The position numbers were made by a program, and so were the translations under genes. Under the pieces are notes generated by a model, which saw only the letters and a list, made by a program, of their open reading frames with translations, had not been told where the DNA came from and did no database searches. DNA of 64,000 bases from positions 62,001-126,000 of the forward strand of contig PHEB01000002.1 in the NCBI GenBank assembly GCA_002842735.1, read 5' to 3'. Positions 1-8,588 of this stretch are shown piece after piece. The stretch is from Alphaproteobacteria bacterium HGW-Alphaproteobacteria-7 (lineage in GTDB: Bacteria; Pseudomonadota; Alphaproteobacteria; Sphingomonadales; Sphingomonadaceae). The number at the start of each line of letters is the position of its first letter. The stretch's first letter is position 1.

Positions 1-180
1 TACCGCGGCAAACCCCGCCGATCCGCCAAACCCGGTCAGCCAGTTCAGCCGCTGGGCATAGTCACCGACATATTCGCTCATATGTTCATCGCTGATGGGG
101 ATGATGAACCCATCCACCCCGCGCCGCTTCAATTCTGCGCGCAGGGCGGCAAGGCGGGCTTCATGAGTTTGCATCAGCAT
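1..180 (-). CDS. Aminopeptidase P family protein (Xaa-Pro aminopeptidase), N-terminal fragment
   Basis: Only the first 60 codons are in the window; the rest lies beyond the left edge. The reverse strand reads MLMQTHEARLAALRAELKRR and continues with GVDGFIIPISDEHMSEYVGD and NWLTGFGGSAGFA. This is the creatinase/aminopeptidase P N-terminal domain, which in complete proteins precedes a metal-binding pita-bread catalytic domain. The family removes an N-terminal residue preceding proline. The start was chosen at the ATG ending at 180 because TGAGGAT sits about 7 bases upstream. It was missed by the ORF track because of the edge. It is divergent from a prolyl oligopeptidase-type gene, a functionally sensible pair. 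The catalytic residues cannot be checked here. Confidence 0.82.
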   Translation of the reverse strand, partial: MLMQTHEARLAALRAELKRRGVDGFIIPISDEHMSEYVGDYAQRLNWLTGFGGSAGFAAV

Positions 181-300
181 CGGTTCAATCCTCAGGCGTG
201 GGCGCAGGCTCTTGCCGCGCGCGAATGTGTCGTTAGAACCGCCAACATAGGCCCAACCGGGCTGTGTTTCCACCCAGACCTAAGACAGGGATTGCCGCCA

Positions 301-2520
301 ATGACCACAAGGATCAGCACGCGCGCGCTTGCCATCGCGCTTGCCGCCACCACCTTTGCCCCTGCTGCGGCTATCGCCGCCCCCAACGAGGAACAAGCCC
401 GCGTGATCACATCTGCCGCCGCACCATCTACCGTTACCGAGATCAAGCCGCCCGTCGCTGAAAAGCGCGCACACACCTACACCCACCACGGGATCACCAT
501 CGAAGACCCGTATGACTGGCTGTATGATAAATCCTATCCGGTGGTGGATGATGAGGACGTGCTCAACCACGTGAAGGCCGAAAACGCCTATTTCGAAGCG
601 AAGATGGCAGCCCAGGCCCCGCTGACCGAGGCGCTGTTCACCGAAATGCGCGCGCGCATCAAGGAAGACGACAGCACCGTTCCGCAGAAGGATGGCGAGT
701 TCCTCTACTGGAGCGAGTTCGAGGAAGGCGCGCAATATCGCAAGCATTGGCGCAAACCGGCGGCGGGGGGCGAGGCACAACTGCTGCTCGATGAAAACAG
801 CCTGGCTGAGGGACTCGAATATTTCCGCCTTGGCGCAGCCTCGATCAGCCAGAACGGGCGGTTTCTCGCTTTTTCGACCGACACTTCGGGCGGTGAACGC
901 TACACCGCGCGGATCAAGGATTTGCAGACCGGCGAACTGTTGCCCGATGAACTCACCAACCTGCGCGGCGGGCTGACCTGGGCCGCGAATGATACAGCGC
1001 TGGTTTACGGCCCCTCGACCGAGGAATGGCGCACGCTCGAAGCCAGGCTGCACGTGATCGGCACCCCGGTGGAAAGCGACGTGACGCTCTACAAGGAAGA
1101 AGACCAGAGCTTCGGCGTCGGGGCGGGGCTATCGGCGCAGGAAGACTGGCTGATCATCGCCACCGGCGACAATGAAACCAGCGAGGTGCGCCTCGTCCCC
1201 GCCGCCAACCCCACGGCGGAACCGATTCTGGTGAAGGCGCGCAACAAGGGTGTCGAATATTCGGTCGATGTCAGGGATGGCGAGCTGTGGGTGTTGACCA
1301 ATGACGATCACATCAACTTCCGCCTCGCCAAGGCTGATCTGAAAACGCCCGGTGACTGGCAGACGGTGATCGCGGGGTCGGACGAATTTTATCTGACCGA
1401 GTTTGACCTGTTCAAGGATTTCTTCGTCACCGAGGGGCGATTGGGCGGGCTCGATCAGATCCAGCTGCGTTCCTACGCCGATCCGGCCAACATCACCCCG
1501 ATCACCTTTCCCGAGGCAAGCTATACCGCCGGCCTTTCGGACAATCCCGAATATGCGGTGAGCAAGCTGCGGCTGTCCTATCAGAGCATGGTCACGCCCA
1601 GCACGGTTTATGATTATGATGTCGCGACGGGCGGGCTGACGACACTGAAGACGCAGGAAATCCCCAGCGGTTACGATGCCAGCCTCTATACCACGCAGCG
1701 CCTCACTGTGCAGGCGCGCGATGGGACGATGGTGCCGGTCAGCATCGTGATGCGGAAAGACCGCGCGGACATCCTCAAGAAGGCCGGGATCGAAGGGCCG
1801 GGGCCGCTGCACCTTTATGCTTACGGTGCCTATGGCTATGCGATCCCGCCGGGCTTTTCGACAACGCGCCTTTCGCTTGTGGATCGCGGTTTTGCCTATG
1901 CCATCGCCCATATTCGCGGCGGCGATGATCTGGGGCGGCGCTGGTATCTGCAAGGCAAGCTGTTCGAACGCGCCAACACCTTCAACGATTTCGTTGATGC
2001 CGGGCGCGGGCTGATCGCGCAGGGCTTTACGGCGGAAGGCATGGTCACGGCGAGCGGCGGTTCGGCGGGCGGTGAGCTGATGGGCGCGATCATCAACCAG
2101 GACCCGGCGCAATACGGCGCAATTGTCGCGCACGTGCCGTTTGTCGATGTGCTGAACACGATGCTGAACAAGGATCTGCCGCTGACGCCGGGCGAATGGC
2201 AGGAATGGGGCAACCCGATCACCGACAAGGCGGCGTTTGCCTATATCCTGTCCTATTCGCCCTATGATCAGGTGGTGGCGCGCGATTACCCGCCGCTGAT
2301 GGTGACAGCGGGGCTGAACGATCCGCGCGTGACCTATTGGGAACCGGCCAAGTGGGTTGCGAAACTGCGCGAGTTGAAGACCGACGACAACCTGCTGCTG
2401 CTGAAGACCAACATGGGCGCGGGCCACGGCGGACAATCGGGCCGTTGGAACAGCCTCAAGGAAACGGCGGAGGAGTTCGCCTTCATCCTGTGGCAGATGG
2501 GGATGGCGGGGGAGCGGTGA
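301..2520 (+). CDS. S9A family serine peptidase (prolyl oligopeptidase / oligopeptidase B type), secreted
   Basis: Predicted 739-residue serine peptidase that cleaves short peptides. The ORF track start at 82 is too early: the ATG at 301 opens a typical signal peptide (MTTRISTRALAIALAATTFA, then an Ala-rich stretch ending AIAAP), so the enzyme is probably periplasmic. The N-terminal half fits the seven-bladed propeller. The C-terminal alpha/beta-hydrolase domain has the nucleophile motif GGSAGG, an acid-bearing AGLNDPRVTYWEP and a histidine in GAGHGG. These are the S9A hallmarks, closest in feel to oligopeptidase B, where cleavage after Lys or Arg would be expected; prolyl specificity is the alternative. 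It is followed by a thioesterase gene whose GTG overlaps its stop codon. Confidence 0.88.
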   Translation: MTTRISTRALAIALAATTFAPAAAIAAPNEEQARVITSAAAPSTVTEIKPPVAEKRAHTYTHHGITIEDPYDWLYDKSYPVVDDEDVLNHVKAENAYFEAKMAAQAPLTEALFTEMRARIKEDDSTVPQKDGEFLYWSEFEEGAQYRKHWRKPAAGGEAQLLLDENSLAEGLEYFRLGAASISQNGRFLAFSTDTSGGERYTARIKDLQTGELLPDELTNLRGGLTWAANDTALVYGPSTEEWRTLEARLHVIGTPVESDVTLYKEEDQSFGVGAGLSAQEDWLIIATGDNETSEVRLVPAANPTAEPILVKARNKGVEYSVDVRDGELWVLTNDDHINFRLAKADLKTPGDWQTVIAGSDEFYLTEFDLFKDFFVTEGRLGGLDQIQLRSYADPANITPITFPEASYTAGLSDNPEYAVSKLRLSYQSMVTPSTVYDYDVATGGLTTLKTQEIPSGYDASLYTTQRLTVQARDGTMVPVSIVMRKDRADILKKAGIEGPGPLHLYAYGAYGYAIPPGFSTTRLSLVDRGFAYAIAHIRGGDDLGRRWYLQGKLFERANTFNDFVDAGRGLIAQGFTAEGMVTASGGSAGGELMGAIINQDPAQYGAIVAHVPFVDVLNTMLNKDLPLTPGEWQEWGNPITDKAAFAYILSYSPYDQVVARDYPPLMVTAGLNDPRVTYWEPAKWVAKLRELKTDDNLLLLKTNMGAGHGGQSGRWNSLKETAEEFAFILWQMGMAGER

Positions 2521-2921
2521 CTAAACCCGCCCACTTCACCCGCAGCTTCATGGCCGCGCCGCAGCACATCGATGAGCTCGGCCACGTCAACAACACCGTG
2601 TGGGTGCAGTGGATTCAGGATCTCGCCACCGCGCACTGGGAAGCGGCGGCGCGGCCCGAACACAAGGCGGCGTTCTTGTGGGTCGTGGTGCGGCACGAGA
2701 TCGATTATCGCGGCAATATTGCCGAGGGCGCGAGCGTTACCGGCACGACATGGATCGAAGGCGCAGCGCAGGGCGCGAAATCGCTGCGGCGCGTGGAATT
2801 CACCGATGCGGGCGGCAAGCGCCTCGTCAGCGCGGCGACCACTTGGGCGATGATCGACCGGGCGAGCGGGCGGCTGGCACGGGTGCGGCCCGAGGTTCTC
2901 GCGCCGTTTCAGGCCGATTAG
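2517..2921 (+). CDS. Acyl-CoA thioesterase, 4HBT hotdog family
   Basis: A 134-residue single-domain hotdog protein. The motif HIDELGHVNNTVWVQW is the characteristic substrate-binding and catalytic segment of YbgC/FadM-type thioesterases, in which the Asp is catalytic and HVNN positions the thioester. It probably hydrolyses an acyl-CoA in the cytoplasm; chain length cannot be told. The start taken is GTG at 2517, overlapping the TGA of the peptidase gene, which suggests translational coupling. A GGGGAG lies very close to it, so the ATG at 2550 is a possible alternative. The ORF track start at 2337 would run deep into the upstream gene and is unlikely. Confidence 0.82.
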   Translation: MTKPAHFTRSFMAAPQHIDELGHVNNTVWVQWIQDLATAHWEAAARPEHKAAFLWVVVRHEIDYRGNIAEGASVTGTTWIEGAAQGAKSLRRVEFTDAGGKRLVSAATTWAMIDRASGRLARVRPEVLAPFQAD

Positions 2922-4666
2922 GCAGCCTTGTCCGCGGCCCTTCGTTTCCGGCGATTCTTGGGCGCGGTGTTGAATACGGTCAGGCGCGCATAGGCGAGCC
3001 GGTTGCGGCCGGCCGCCTTGGCTTCATACATCAGCGCATCGGCACGGGCGTAGAATTCGCTGAACGCCATCTTGTGGCGGTCGCCATCGGCCAGCACGAT
3101 TACGCCCATGCTGGCCGTCACCGGCAGGCTGAGCCCGGACACTTCCGTGGCAATGCGCTGCGGGATCGCCTGCCGCAAAGCCTCGGCGCGCTCCAACGTG
3201 CGTTCACCGCGCAGCAGCACCACAAATTCCTCTCCGCCCAATCGCACCGCAATCGAGTTCCGGTCTCCCTCAGTGCGCAGTGCGCCCGCACAGGCAACCA
3301 GCGCGGCATCACCGATCTGGTGGCCATGCAGATCATTGACCGACTTGAACCGATCAAGATCAACCAGCGCAAAGGTATGGAAACCCTGCGCCAACAGCTG
3401 ATCAAAGCGCGCTTCGATGGCGCGGCGGTTCATCAACCCGGTAAGCGAATCGCGGGTTGAAAGCTGTTCCAGCATCCGCGCCTCGGTCAGCGCGGCATCG
3501 CGTTCGCGCCGCAGCGCCAGGAAACGGTCGGCGATGGCGAGGCTGATCACCACCACTTCGATCCCCACCGCGATGTAAAGCATCTGATCAAGGCTTGGCG
3601 GGCCGACATACCAGCCCAGCCCGCGCAGCAGGCGTTCGACCGTGGCGATGATCACCGGCGTCCACGCCATTGCGATAAAGCGCGCCGAACGGCTGCCGCG
3701 CAGCAAGGCTTCGACCACTGCGGCGCTGATGATCACCAGCACCGGCAGGAAGGCGATCAGATAGGCCTGATCGTCAAACGGCTGGGTCGCATCGAACTGA
3801 AAGGCAAAGAACCCCGGCACGATGATGGTGAAATAGCCCACCATGATCGTGATCCGGCGCATCAGCCGCGACTGCGCGCCGCGTTCAAGGAAGGTGGCAA
3901 GAAAAATCGCCGACAACCCTATTCCGATGGCCGAGGAAAGCGCGGTGATGATCGCCATCGCCGCCACCGGCACCGTGACAAACGCGTTGATCAGCCCGCC
4001 TGCAAAGGTCACATAGACCATCATCGCGGCAACCATCATCGCGTGCAGAACCACAAATTTTTCGCGCAGCACGATGAAGAAATTGACGTCGAACAGCAGC
4101 GGCAGAACCAGCATCCCGACCACGAAAGCCAGCAGCAGCATATTGGTCTGCGACCATTCGGCCCGCGACTGATCATGGGTGATCCGCGCTTCGGTAAGCA
4201 GCGGCACCGAATGCGGCCCTTCGATCCGCACCATCAGCAGGCTTGTTTGCGGGGTAATTTCGGGCAGCGGCAGCTGGAACACCGGGCCTTCCGGAAAGGG
4301 TTGGCCATCGGCCTCGGCAAAGCGCGCTGTCCGCATCGTGCCATCAGTATCGAGCGCGTGGAAGGTGATCGCGTCGAACCGCGCAATCCGGCTGAAAAAC
4401 TGGCGCGGCGGCGATGCACCTTGCCAGCTATCCACCTCAAACCGCAGCCAGACTGCGGGCGAACCTGCGCGCCAGCCGTCATCCGAACAGGTCCACGAAG
4501 CGCGCGGCACCATCGCTTCGGCGGTCTGGTCAAGCGAAGTCGCGGCATGGCAGGCAGGCGCGAAGCTGGGCAACGTCCGATCTTCCGCCGACGCCGGTCG
4601 GACGACGAACATCGCCAGCAGCACAGCCGCGATACACAGTCGGATCAGAAGGCGCAGTCTTGCCAT
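2918..4666 (-). CDS. Membrane-bound diguanylate cyclase (7TMR-DISM-like sensor plus GGDEF)
   Basis: A 582-residue protein making c-di-GMP from two GTP. An N-terminal signal segment (MARLRLLIRLCIAAVLLAM) precedes a periplasmic domain of about 130 residues rich in aromatic residues. About seven hydrophobic helices follow (roughly residues 170-380), then a short coiled linker and a GGDEF domain beginning RDSLTGLMNRRAI with the intact active-site motif GGEEF. The arrangement matches the 7TMR-DISM class of sensory cyclases. I see no clear RxxD inhibitory site immediately upstream of the motif. The tail is strongly basic. The ATG at 4666 is preferred over the TTG start used in the ORF track. The gene is divergent from the Pho-box pstS-like gene. 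Confidence 0.85.
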   Translation of the reverse strand: MARLRLLIRLCIAAVLLAMFVVRPASAEDRTLPSFAPACHAATSLDQTAEAMVPRASWTCSDDGWRAGSPAVWLRFEVDSWQGASPPRQFFSRIARFDAITFHALDTDGTMRTARFAEADGQPFPEGPVFQLPLPEITPQTSLLMVRIEGPHSVPLLTEARITHDQSRAEWSQTNMLLLAFVVGMLVLPLLFDVNFFIVLREKFVVLHAMMVAAMMVYVTFAGGLINAFVTVPVAAMAIITALSSAIGIGLSAIFLATFLERGAQSRLMRRITIMVGYFTIIVPGFFAFQFDATQPFDDQAYLIAFLPVLVIISAAVVEALLRGSRSARFIAMAWTPVIIATVERLLRGLGWYVGPPSLDQMLYIAVGIEVVVISLAIADRFLALRRERDAALTEARMLEQLSTRDSLTGLMNRRAIEARFDQLLAQGFHTFALVDLDRFKSVNDLHGHQIGDAALVACAGALRTEGDRNSIAVRLGGEEFVVLLRGERTLERAEALRQAIPQRIATEVSGLSLPVTASMGVIVLADGDRHKMAFSEFYARADALMYEAKAAGRNRLAYARLTVFNTAPKNRRKRRAADKAA

Positions 4667-4789
4667 GCCGCGATGCCTACCATCCAAGCTCTTACGATGC
4701 TGTTAAGTCGCCCCACCATTTCGGAGCAAATTTCGCCGCAAGTCATGCGGTTGCGCCATATCAATGGGCTGACTTGATCGCCCCGGTTT

Positions 4790-4807
4790 TCGTCATATAG
4801 CTGTCAT
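4790..4807 (+). promoter_or_regulatory. Pho box (PhoB binding site)
   Basis: The sequence TCGTCAT-ATAG-CTGTCAT consists of two 7-base direct repeats separated by 4 bases. The second copy is a perfect match to the PhoB half-site CTGTCAT and the first differs at two positions. It lies 45 bases before the ATG of the PstS-like lipoprotein gene, where a phosphate-starvation activator would be expected, and on the 5' side of the divergent diguanylate cyclase. Confidence 0.75.
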
Positions 4808-4851
4808 GTTTCAGGCCTACCGCGCCAATATACGAACGATCAGGATCAATC

Positions 4852-5916
4852 ATGTCACAGCACCGCATCACATCATTTGCCAAGTTTGGCACTGCCATGG
4901 CGCTGGCAAGCTTTGCGCTTTCCGCCTGCGATTCGGGCGGTGGCAGCGCGCGCAATTCGGTTCATGCGGTTGGATCGTCTACGGTCTATCCCTTCGCCAA
5001 GGTGGTGGCGGAAAATTTCGCCCGGTCGAACAAGGGTTCGCGATCGCCGCTGATCGAATCGACCGGCACCGGCAATGGGATCAAACTGTTCTGTTCCGGC
5101 CTTGGCCCCAACACCCCCGATATGGCCCATGCCTCGCGGCGGATGAAGGTTTCCGAATTCGAAGCCTGCGTTTCCAATAACGTGGCAGAGGTTATCGAAT
5201 TGCAGGTCGGGCTCGACGGGATCGCCTTTGCTTCGGCCAAGGGCGGGATCATGCTCAACCTGTCGCCCAAAACAGTTTACGAAGCGCTCGCGGCCAAGCC
5301 CTATGGCAAGCCGCAGACCGCCAAGACCTGGAAGGATGTTGACCCGTCGCTGCCAGCCGACCCGATCGTCGTTTATGGCCCGCCCAGCACATCGGGCACG
5401 CGCGATGCGTTGAAGGAACTGGTGCTCGAAGTTGGTTGCGCCACCAACCCGGAAATGAAGGCGCTCAAAGACAGCGACGAAGACAGCTACAAGCAGATTT
5501 GCACCGAAGTGCGCAGCGATGGCGGCTATGTCGATCAGGGTGAACAGGATAATCTGATCGTCCAGAAGATCATCGGCAATCCGCGCACGGTCGGGATTTT
5601 CGGGTTTTCCTATCTCGAAGAAAACAGCGACCGGGTGCAGGGGCTGCCGATGAACGGGGTCGACCCGACTTACGATAACATCTCCAGCTTTGCCTATCCG
5701 GGTGCCCGCCCGCTGTATATCTACGTCAAGAAAGCGCACATGCGCGCGATCCCTGGTCTTGAAAATTACATGCAGGAATGGGTCAAGAGCTGGGGCAAGG
5801 ATGGCCCGCTGGCGAAGATCGGGTTGGTGGCAATGTCGCCGGAAGCGATGCAGGCGAATGCCGCCAAGGTCAGCGAACAGCTGATCCTGACCAAGGAAGA
5901 ACTCGCCGCCAAATAA
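4852..5916 (+). CDS. pstS: PstS-like phosphate-binding lipoprotein
   Basis: A 354-residue substrate-binding protein of the PBP-like/PstS family. It starts with a lipoprotein signal ending LASFALSAC, so the mature protein is probably membrane-anchored in the periplasm. The segment VGSSTVYPFAKVVAENF and a later STSGTRDALKELV match phosphate-coordinating loops of PstS. The family delivers phosphate to PstCAB, but no pstC, pstA, pstB or phoU follows: the next gene is an unrelated DUF2157 membrane protein 42 bases away. It may serve transporter subunits encoded elsewhere or act as a phosphate scavenger. A Pho box upstream supports induction in phosphate limitation. The protein is longer and more divergent than E. 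coli PstS. Confidence 0.82.
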   Translation: MSQHRITSFAKFGTAMALASFALSACDSGGGSARNSVHAVGSSTVYPFAKVVAENFARSNKGSRSPLIESTGTGNGIKLFCSGLGPNTPDMAHASRRMKVSEFEACVSNNVAEVIELQVGLDGIAFASAKGGIMLNLSPKTVYEALAAKPYGKPQTAKTWKDVDPSLPADPIVVYGPPSTSGTRDALKELVLEVGCATNPEMKALKDSDEDSYKQICTEVRSDGGYVDQGEQDNLIVQKIIGNPRTVGIFGFSYLEENSDRVQGLPMNGVDPTYDNISSFAYPGARPLYIYVKKAHMRAIPGLENYMQEWVKSWGKDGPLAKIGLVAMSPEAMQANAAKVSEQLILTKEELAAK

Positions 5917-5958
5917 CCCGCAGTTGCGGCGCGTGCGCGGAGCGGGTAATCTGCCGTG

Positions 5959-7110
5959 ATGAGCGCGCGCAAGATTGCCCTGTGGCACACCGTCGGCCTG
6001 ATCGACGCGGAGACGCGCGACCGGCTGCTCGCCTATGAAACCGCCCATTCCCGCCCGTTGGCATTATGGGCGGTGTTTGGGATTGGCGCGCTCGCTATCG
6101 CCTTGGGGCTGGTGTCGGTGGTGGCCGCCAATTGGGAGGACATCCCCGGCCAATTGCGGCTTGGCGTCCACCTTGCGCTGATTATCGCCGGATTGGCGGC
6201 GCTGTTCTGGCGTGAAGCGCGGCTGGCGGCGGCATCGCCGTGGGCGGTGGAGGCGCTGTTGTTCGTCACCGCCGCGCTGGGCCTCACCTTTTTCGGGCAT
6301 CTCGGGCAGGTTTACCAGACGTCCTCTCCGATGTGGAAACCGCTGGCGGTGTGGTTGGTGCTGTTCGCGCCGTTGTTGCTGATGATGGGCCGCAGCTGGC
6401 CCGCCGCGCTGGCGGTGCTGGGTGGCAGCGTGTGGTGCGTATGGGAATATGCCACCGCCAGCACCGATTATGGTGCGATGCGCGATCCGAGCACCGGGCG
6501 GCTGTTGTGGCTGGCATTTGTTACCGCACTGCCGGTGGGATTTGCGCCCTTTGCGGCGGGGCTTCGTGCCCGCAGCGCCCGGCCTGATTTCTGGCGGCGG
6601 CTGGAGCAGCTGGCCTTGGCCTATGCCGTGGCGGGAGCGTCGTTTGCGACTTTCATCGCCAGCATCGGAGAGTTCGGTGATACCCGGCTGGTGAGGGATC
6701 TGGCGAGCATGGTGATGGGCGGCGCGGTTGCGGTGCTGGCGGGGCTTGGCGTGGTGCTGGCGCGGCCGGGCATCTCGGGCCAGATGGCGGGCGCGATCAT
6801 TGCCGGCGCGGGGCTGGTGCTGCCGCTGGCCTACGGCGCGAATGATCTGACCGTCCCCGCCGCCGCGCTGTTCATGGCGCTGTGGGTCGGGATCGCGGCT
6901 GCGGCACTGACGGCGCATTGGCGCGGCGTGTTTCAGCTGGCGGTGGCGGTCATCGCGCTGCGGCTCATCATCCTCAGCTTTGAACTGGCGAGCGACCTGT
7001 TGCTCAGCGGTGCCGGGCTGATCATGGCAGGCCTGCTGATCCTCGGCATTGCATGGGCCGCGGTGCGGGTGTCGAAACGCTTCGCCCCCGATGTGGAGGG
7101 CGAGGCATGA
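5959..7110 (+). CDS. DUF2157 domain-containing membrane protein
   Basis: A 383-residue protein with a short cytoplasmic N-terminus (SARKIALWHTVGLIDAETRD) of the DUF2157 type, followed by about eleven hydrophobic segments. The conserved AANWEDIPGQLRL stretch after the first helix is typical of the family. The function of DUF2157 is unknown. It is coupled to the next gene through an ATGA overlap, and DUF2157 is regularly found next to GDYXXLXY proteins, so the two probably form one membrane assembly. The ATG at 5959 is preferred to the overlapping GTG at 5956. Confidence 0.8.
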   Translation: MSARKIALWHTVGLIDAETRDRLLAYETAHSRPLALWAVFGIGALAIALGLVSVVAANWEDIPGQLRLGVHLALIIAGLAALFWREARLAAASPWAVEALLFVTAALGLTFFGHLGQVYQTSSPMWKPLAVWLVLFAPLLLMMGRSWPAALAVLGGSVWCVWEYATASTDYGAMRDPSTGRLLWLAFVTALPVGFAPFAAGLRARSARPDFWRRLEQLALAYAVAGASFATFIASIGEFGDTRLVRDLASMVMGGAVAVLAGLGVVLARPGISGQMAGAIIAGAGLVLPLAYGANDLTVPAAALFMALWVGIAAAALTAHWRGVFQLAVAVIALRLIILSFELASDLLLSGAGLIMAGLLILGIAWAAVRVSKRFAPDVEGEA

Positions 7111-7655
7111 GGGCCGCCCGTCTCGCCGCTGCCGTCCTGCCGCTCCTCGGCCTCGGCGCCTTGTGGGCCACGAGCGAGCGCACTTACAACACGGGAACCG
7201 AGTGGCTCGTGCCGGTGCGGGGCTATGACCCACGCGATTACCTGCGCGGGCATTATGTCGAGTTCAGCTATGACTGGCCGGGAGAGGAAGACCTTAGCGA
7301 CATCGCATTAAGCGCGCTGTGTCTCGAAGGCGAAGCGCCGAATATTGCGCGCGTGCGATGGTTGCAGGAGGATGAGGCTTGCGATCATCCGCTGCGCGCC
7401 GATCTTTCGGGGGTCTATAGCTGGGATGCGCTGATGCGCGGACGCCTGTATGTCGGGCAAGACCGCGCGCTGGCGCTGGAGGAGGAACTGCGCAACCGTG
7501 ACCAGCGCGGGATCGTCACCATCCGCCAGCGCGAGGATGGCAGCTTCACGCCCATCGCCATCCGCTTCCGTCCGCTGACCCCCGCCGAACAGGCTGAACG
7601 CGATGCGCAGGATCAGCCGCCCACCATGCCGCCTGCGATCATGGACGCGCCCTAG
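7107..7655 (+). CDS. GDYXXLXY domain-containing protein
   Basis: A 182-residue protein with one N-terminal hydrophobic segment (LAAAVLPLLGLGALWA) and a soluble domain presumably outside the membrane. The signature YDPRDYLRGHYVEFSY is the family-defining GDYxxLxY motif. The start ATG overlaps the stop of the DUF2157 gene (ATGA). Its role is unknown; a partnership with DUF2157 is inferred from synteny. Its TAG stop shares the palindrome CTAG with the stop codon of the convergent ATP-grasp gene, so the two coding regions overlap by three bases tail to tail. Confidence 0.82.
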   Translation: MRAARLAAAVLPLLGLGALWATSERTYNTGTEWLVPVRGYDPRDYLRGHYVEFSYDWPGEEDLSDIALSALCLEGEAPNIARVRWLQEDEACDHPLRADLSGVYSWDALMRGRLYVGQDRALALEEELRNRDQRGIVTIRQREDGSFTPIAIRFRPLTPAEQAERDAQDQPPTMPPAIMDAP

Positions 7656-8587
7656 CGGAAATTCTCGCCCGTAGCGGCGATCCGCACCTTGAGCCCCGCC
7701 TGACAGATGTTCTGGATTTCAATCCCCGGATGGGCGTTGACCTCGATCACCAGCGGGCCATCATTGACGTCAAGCACGATATCCGCCCCGCAATAGCCCA
7801 GCCCCACGGCGGGGCCACAGCGTGAGGCGAGTTCCAGCACCCGCTCCCAGCCCGGAATCTCGAACCCGATCAGCAGCACGCCGGTATCGGGGTGATGGGT
7901 GATCGGCGTGCCTTTCACCACGGCGCGGGTGATCTTGCCGGTGACCATGTCGATCCCTGCGCCAATCGCGCGCTGATGGAGGTTGGCCTTGCCATCGGAT
8001 TCAAGCGTCGGCAGCCGCACCATCGCCATCAGTGGGGTGTAATGCAGGCTGATGACGCGCAGATCGGGCAGGCCTTCGGGCACAATGCTGGCCAGCGCCG
8101 GATCAGCGATGATCAGCGGTTCGATCAGCGCGGCATCCTCCGCTGCAGAATCGCCCGAAAAGCCGCCATCGACCACCTTCTGGATGTGATGCATCACCGC
8201 TTCTTCGGTCAGCGGCGCGCCCGATCCCTTGAACCAGGTATTGCCTTCGCGGCGCACCGCCAGAAGAATGCCGTCACCCTGCGATCCGCGTGCGGGCTTG
8301 ATCGCCCAGGCATCGGGCATATCGCGGCTCGGTTTGAATTCTGCCAGTTTCTGGTGGGTGTCGATCACCGCGACCGTGCCGGTGCAGGCGATCCCGGCAG
8401 CCTGCAGCGCCACCTTGGCCGCCACCTTGTCACGCGCACGCTCAATCGCGATGCGCGGATTATATTTCTGGATCAGCGCGTTGCGCATATTGATGCCGAG
8501 AATCTCGTCGATCCGGGCAAGCTGCGGGGGGCGCAGCTTGCTGAGCGCGTCATAATTCACCGTCTTTTTGCGTAATAGCCCGAACAT
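7652..8587 (-). CDS. Alpha-L-glutamate ligase-like protein (RimK-type ATP-grasp amidoligase)
   Basis: A 311-residue ATP-grasp protein of the family often named alpha-L-glutamate ligase-like. It shows an ATP-grasp core: a nucleotide-loop segment IKPARGSQGDGILL, a metal/carboxylate strand GADIVLDVN and the C-terminal EVNAHPGIEIQN. Such enzymes join an amino acid to a carboxyl group through an acyl phosphate; the substrate here is unknown. The start at 8587 is preferred because AGAGGA lies about 9 bases upstream, while the track start at 8596 sits directly against it. It is the last gene of a three-gene operon with an outer-membrane barrel and a 7TM protein, which points to an envelope-related ligation. 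Confidence 0.85.
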   Translation of the reverse strand: MFGLLRKKTVNYDALSKLRPPQLARIDEILGINMRNALIQKYNPRIAIERARDKVAAKVALQAAGIACTGTVAVIDTHQKLAEFKPSRDMPDAWAIKPARGSQGDGILLAVRREGNTWFKGSGAPLTEEAVMHHIQKVVDGGFSGDSAAEDAALIEPLIIADPALASIVPEGLPDLRVISLHYTPLMAMVRLPTLESDGKANLHQRAIGAGIDMVTGKITRAVVKGTPITHHPDTGVLLIGFEIPGWERVLELASRCGPAVGLGYCGADIVLDVNDGPLVIEVNAHPGIEIQNICQAGLKVRIAATGENFR

Positions 8588-8588
8588 A

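Noticed and set aside
280-2436. Long antisense ORFs over the S9 peptidase gene (257 and 435 residues)
   Set aside because: No family features; typical shadow frames of a high-GC gene.
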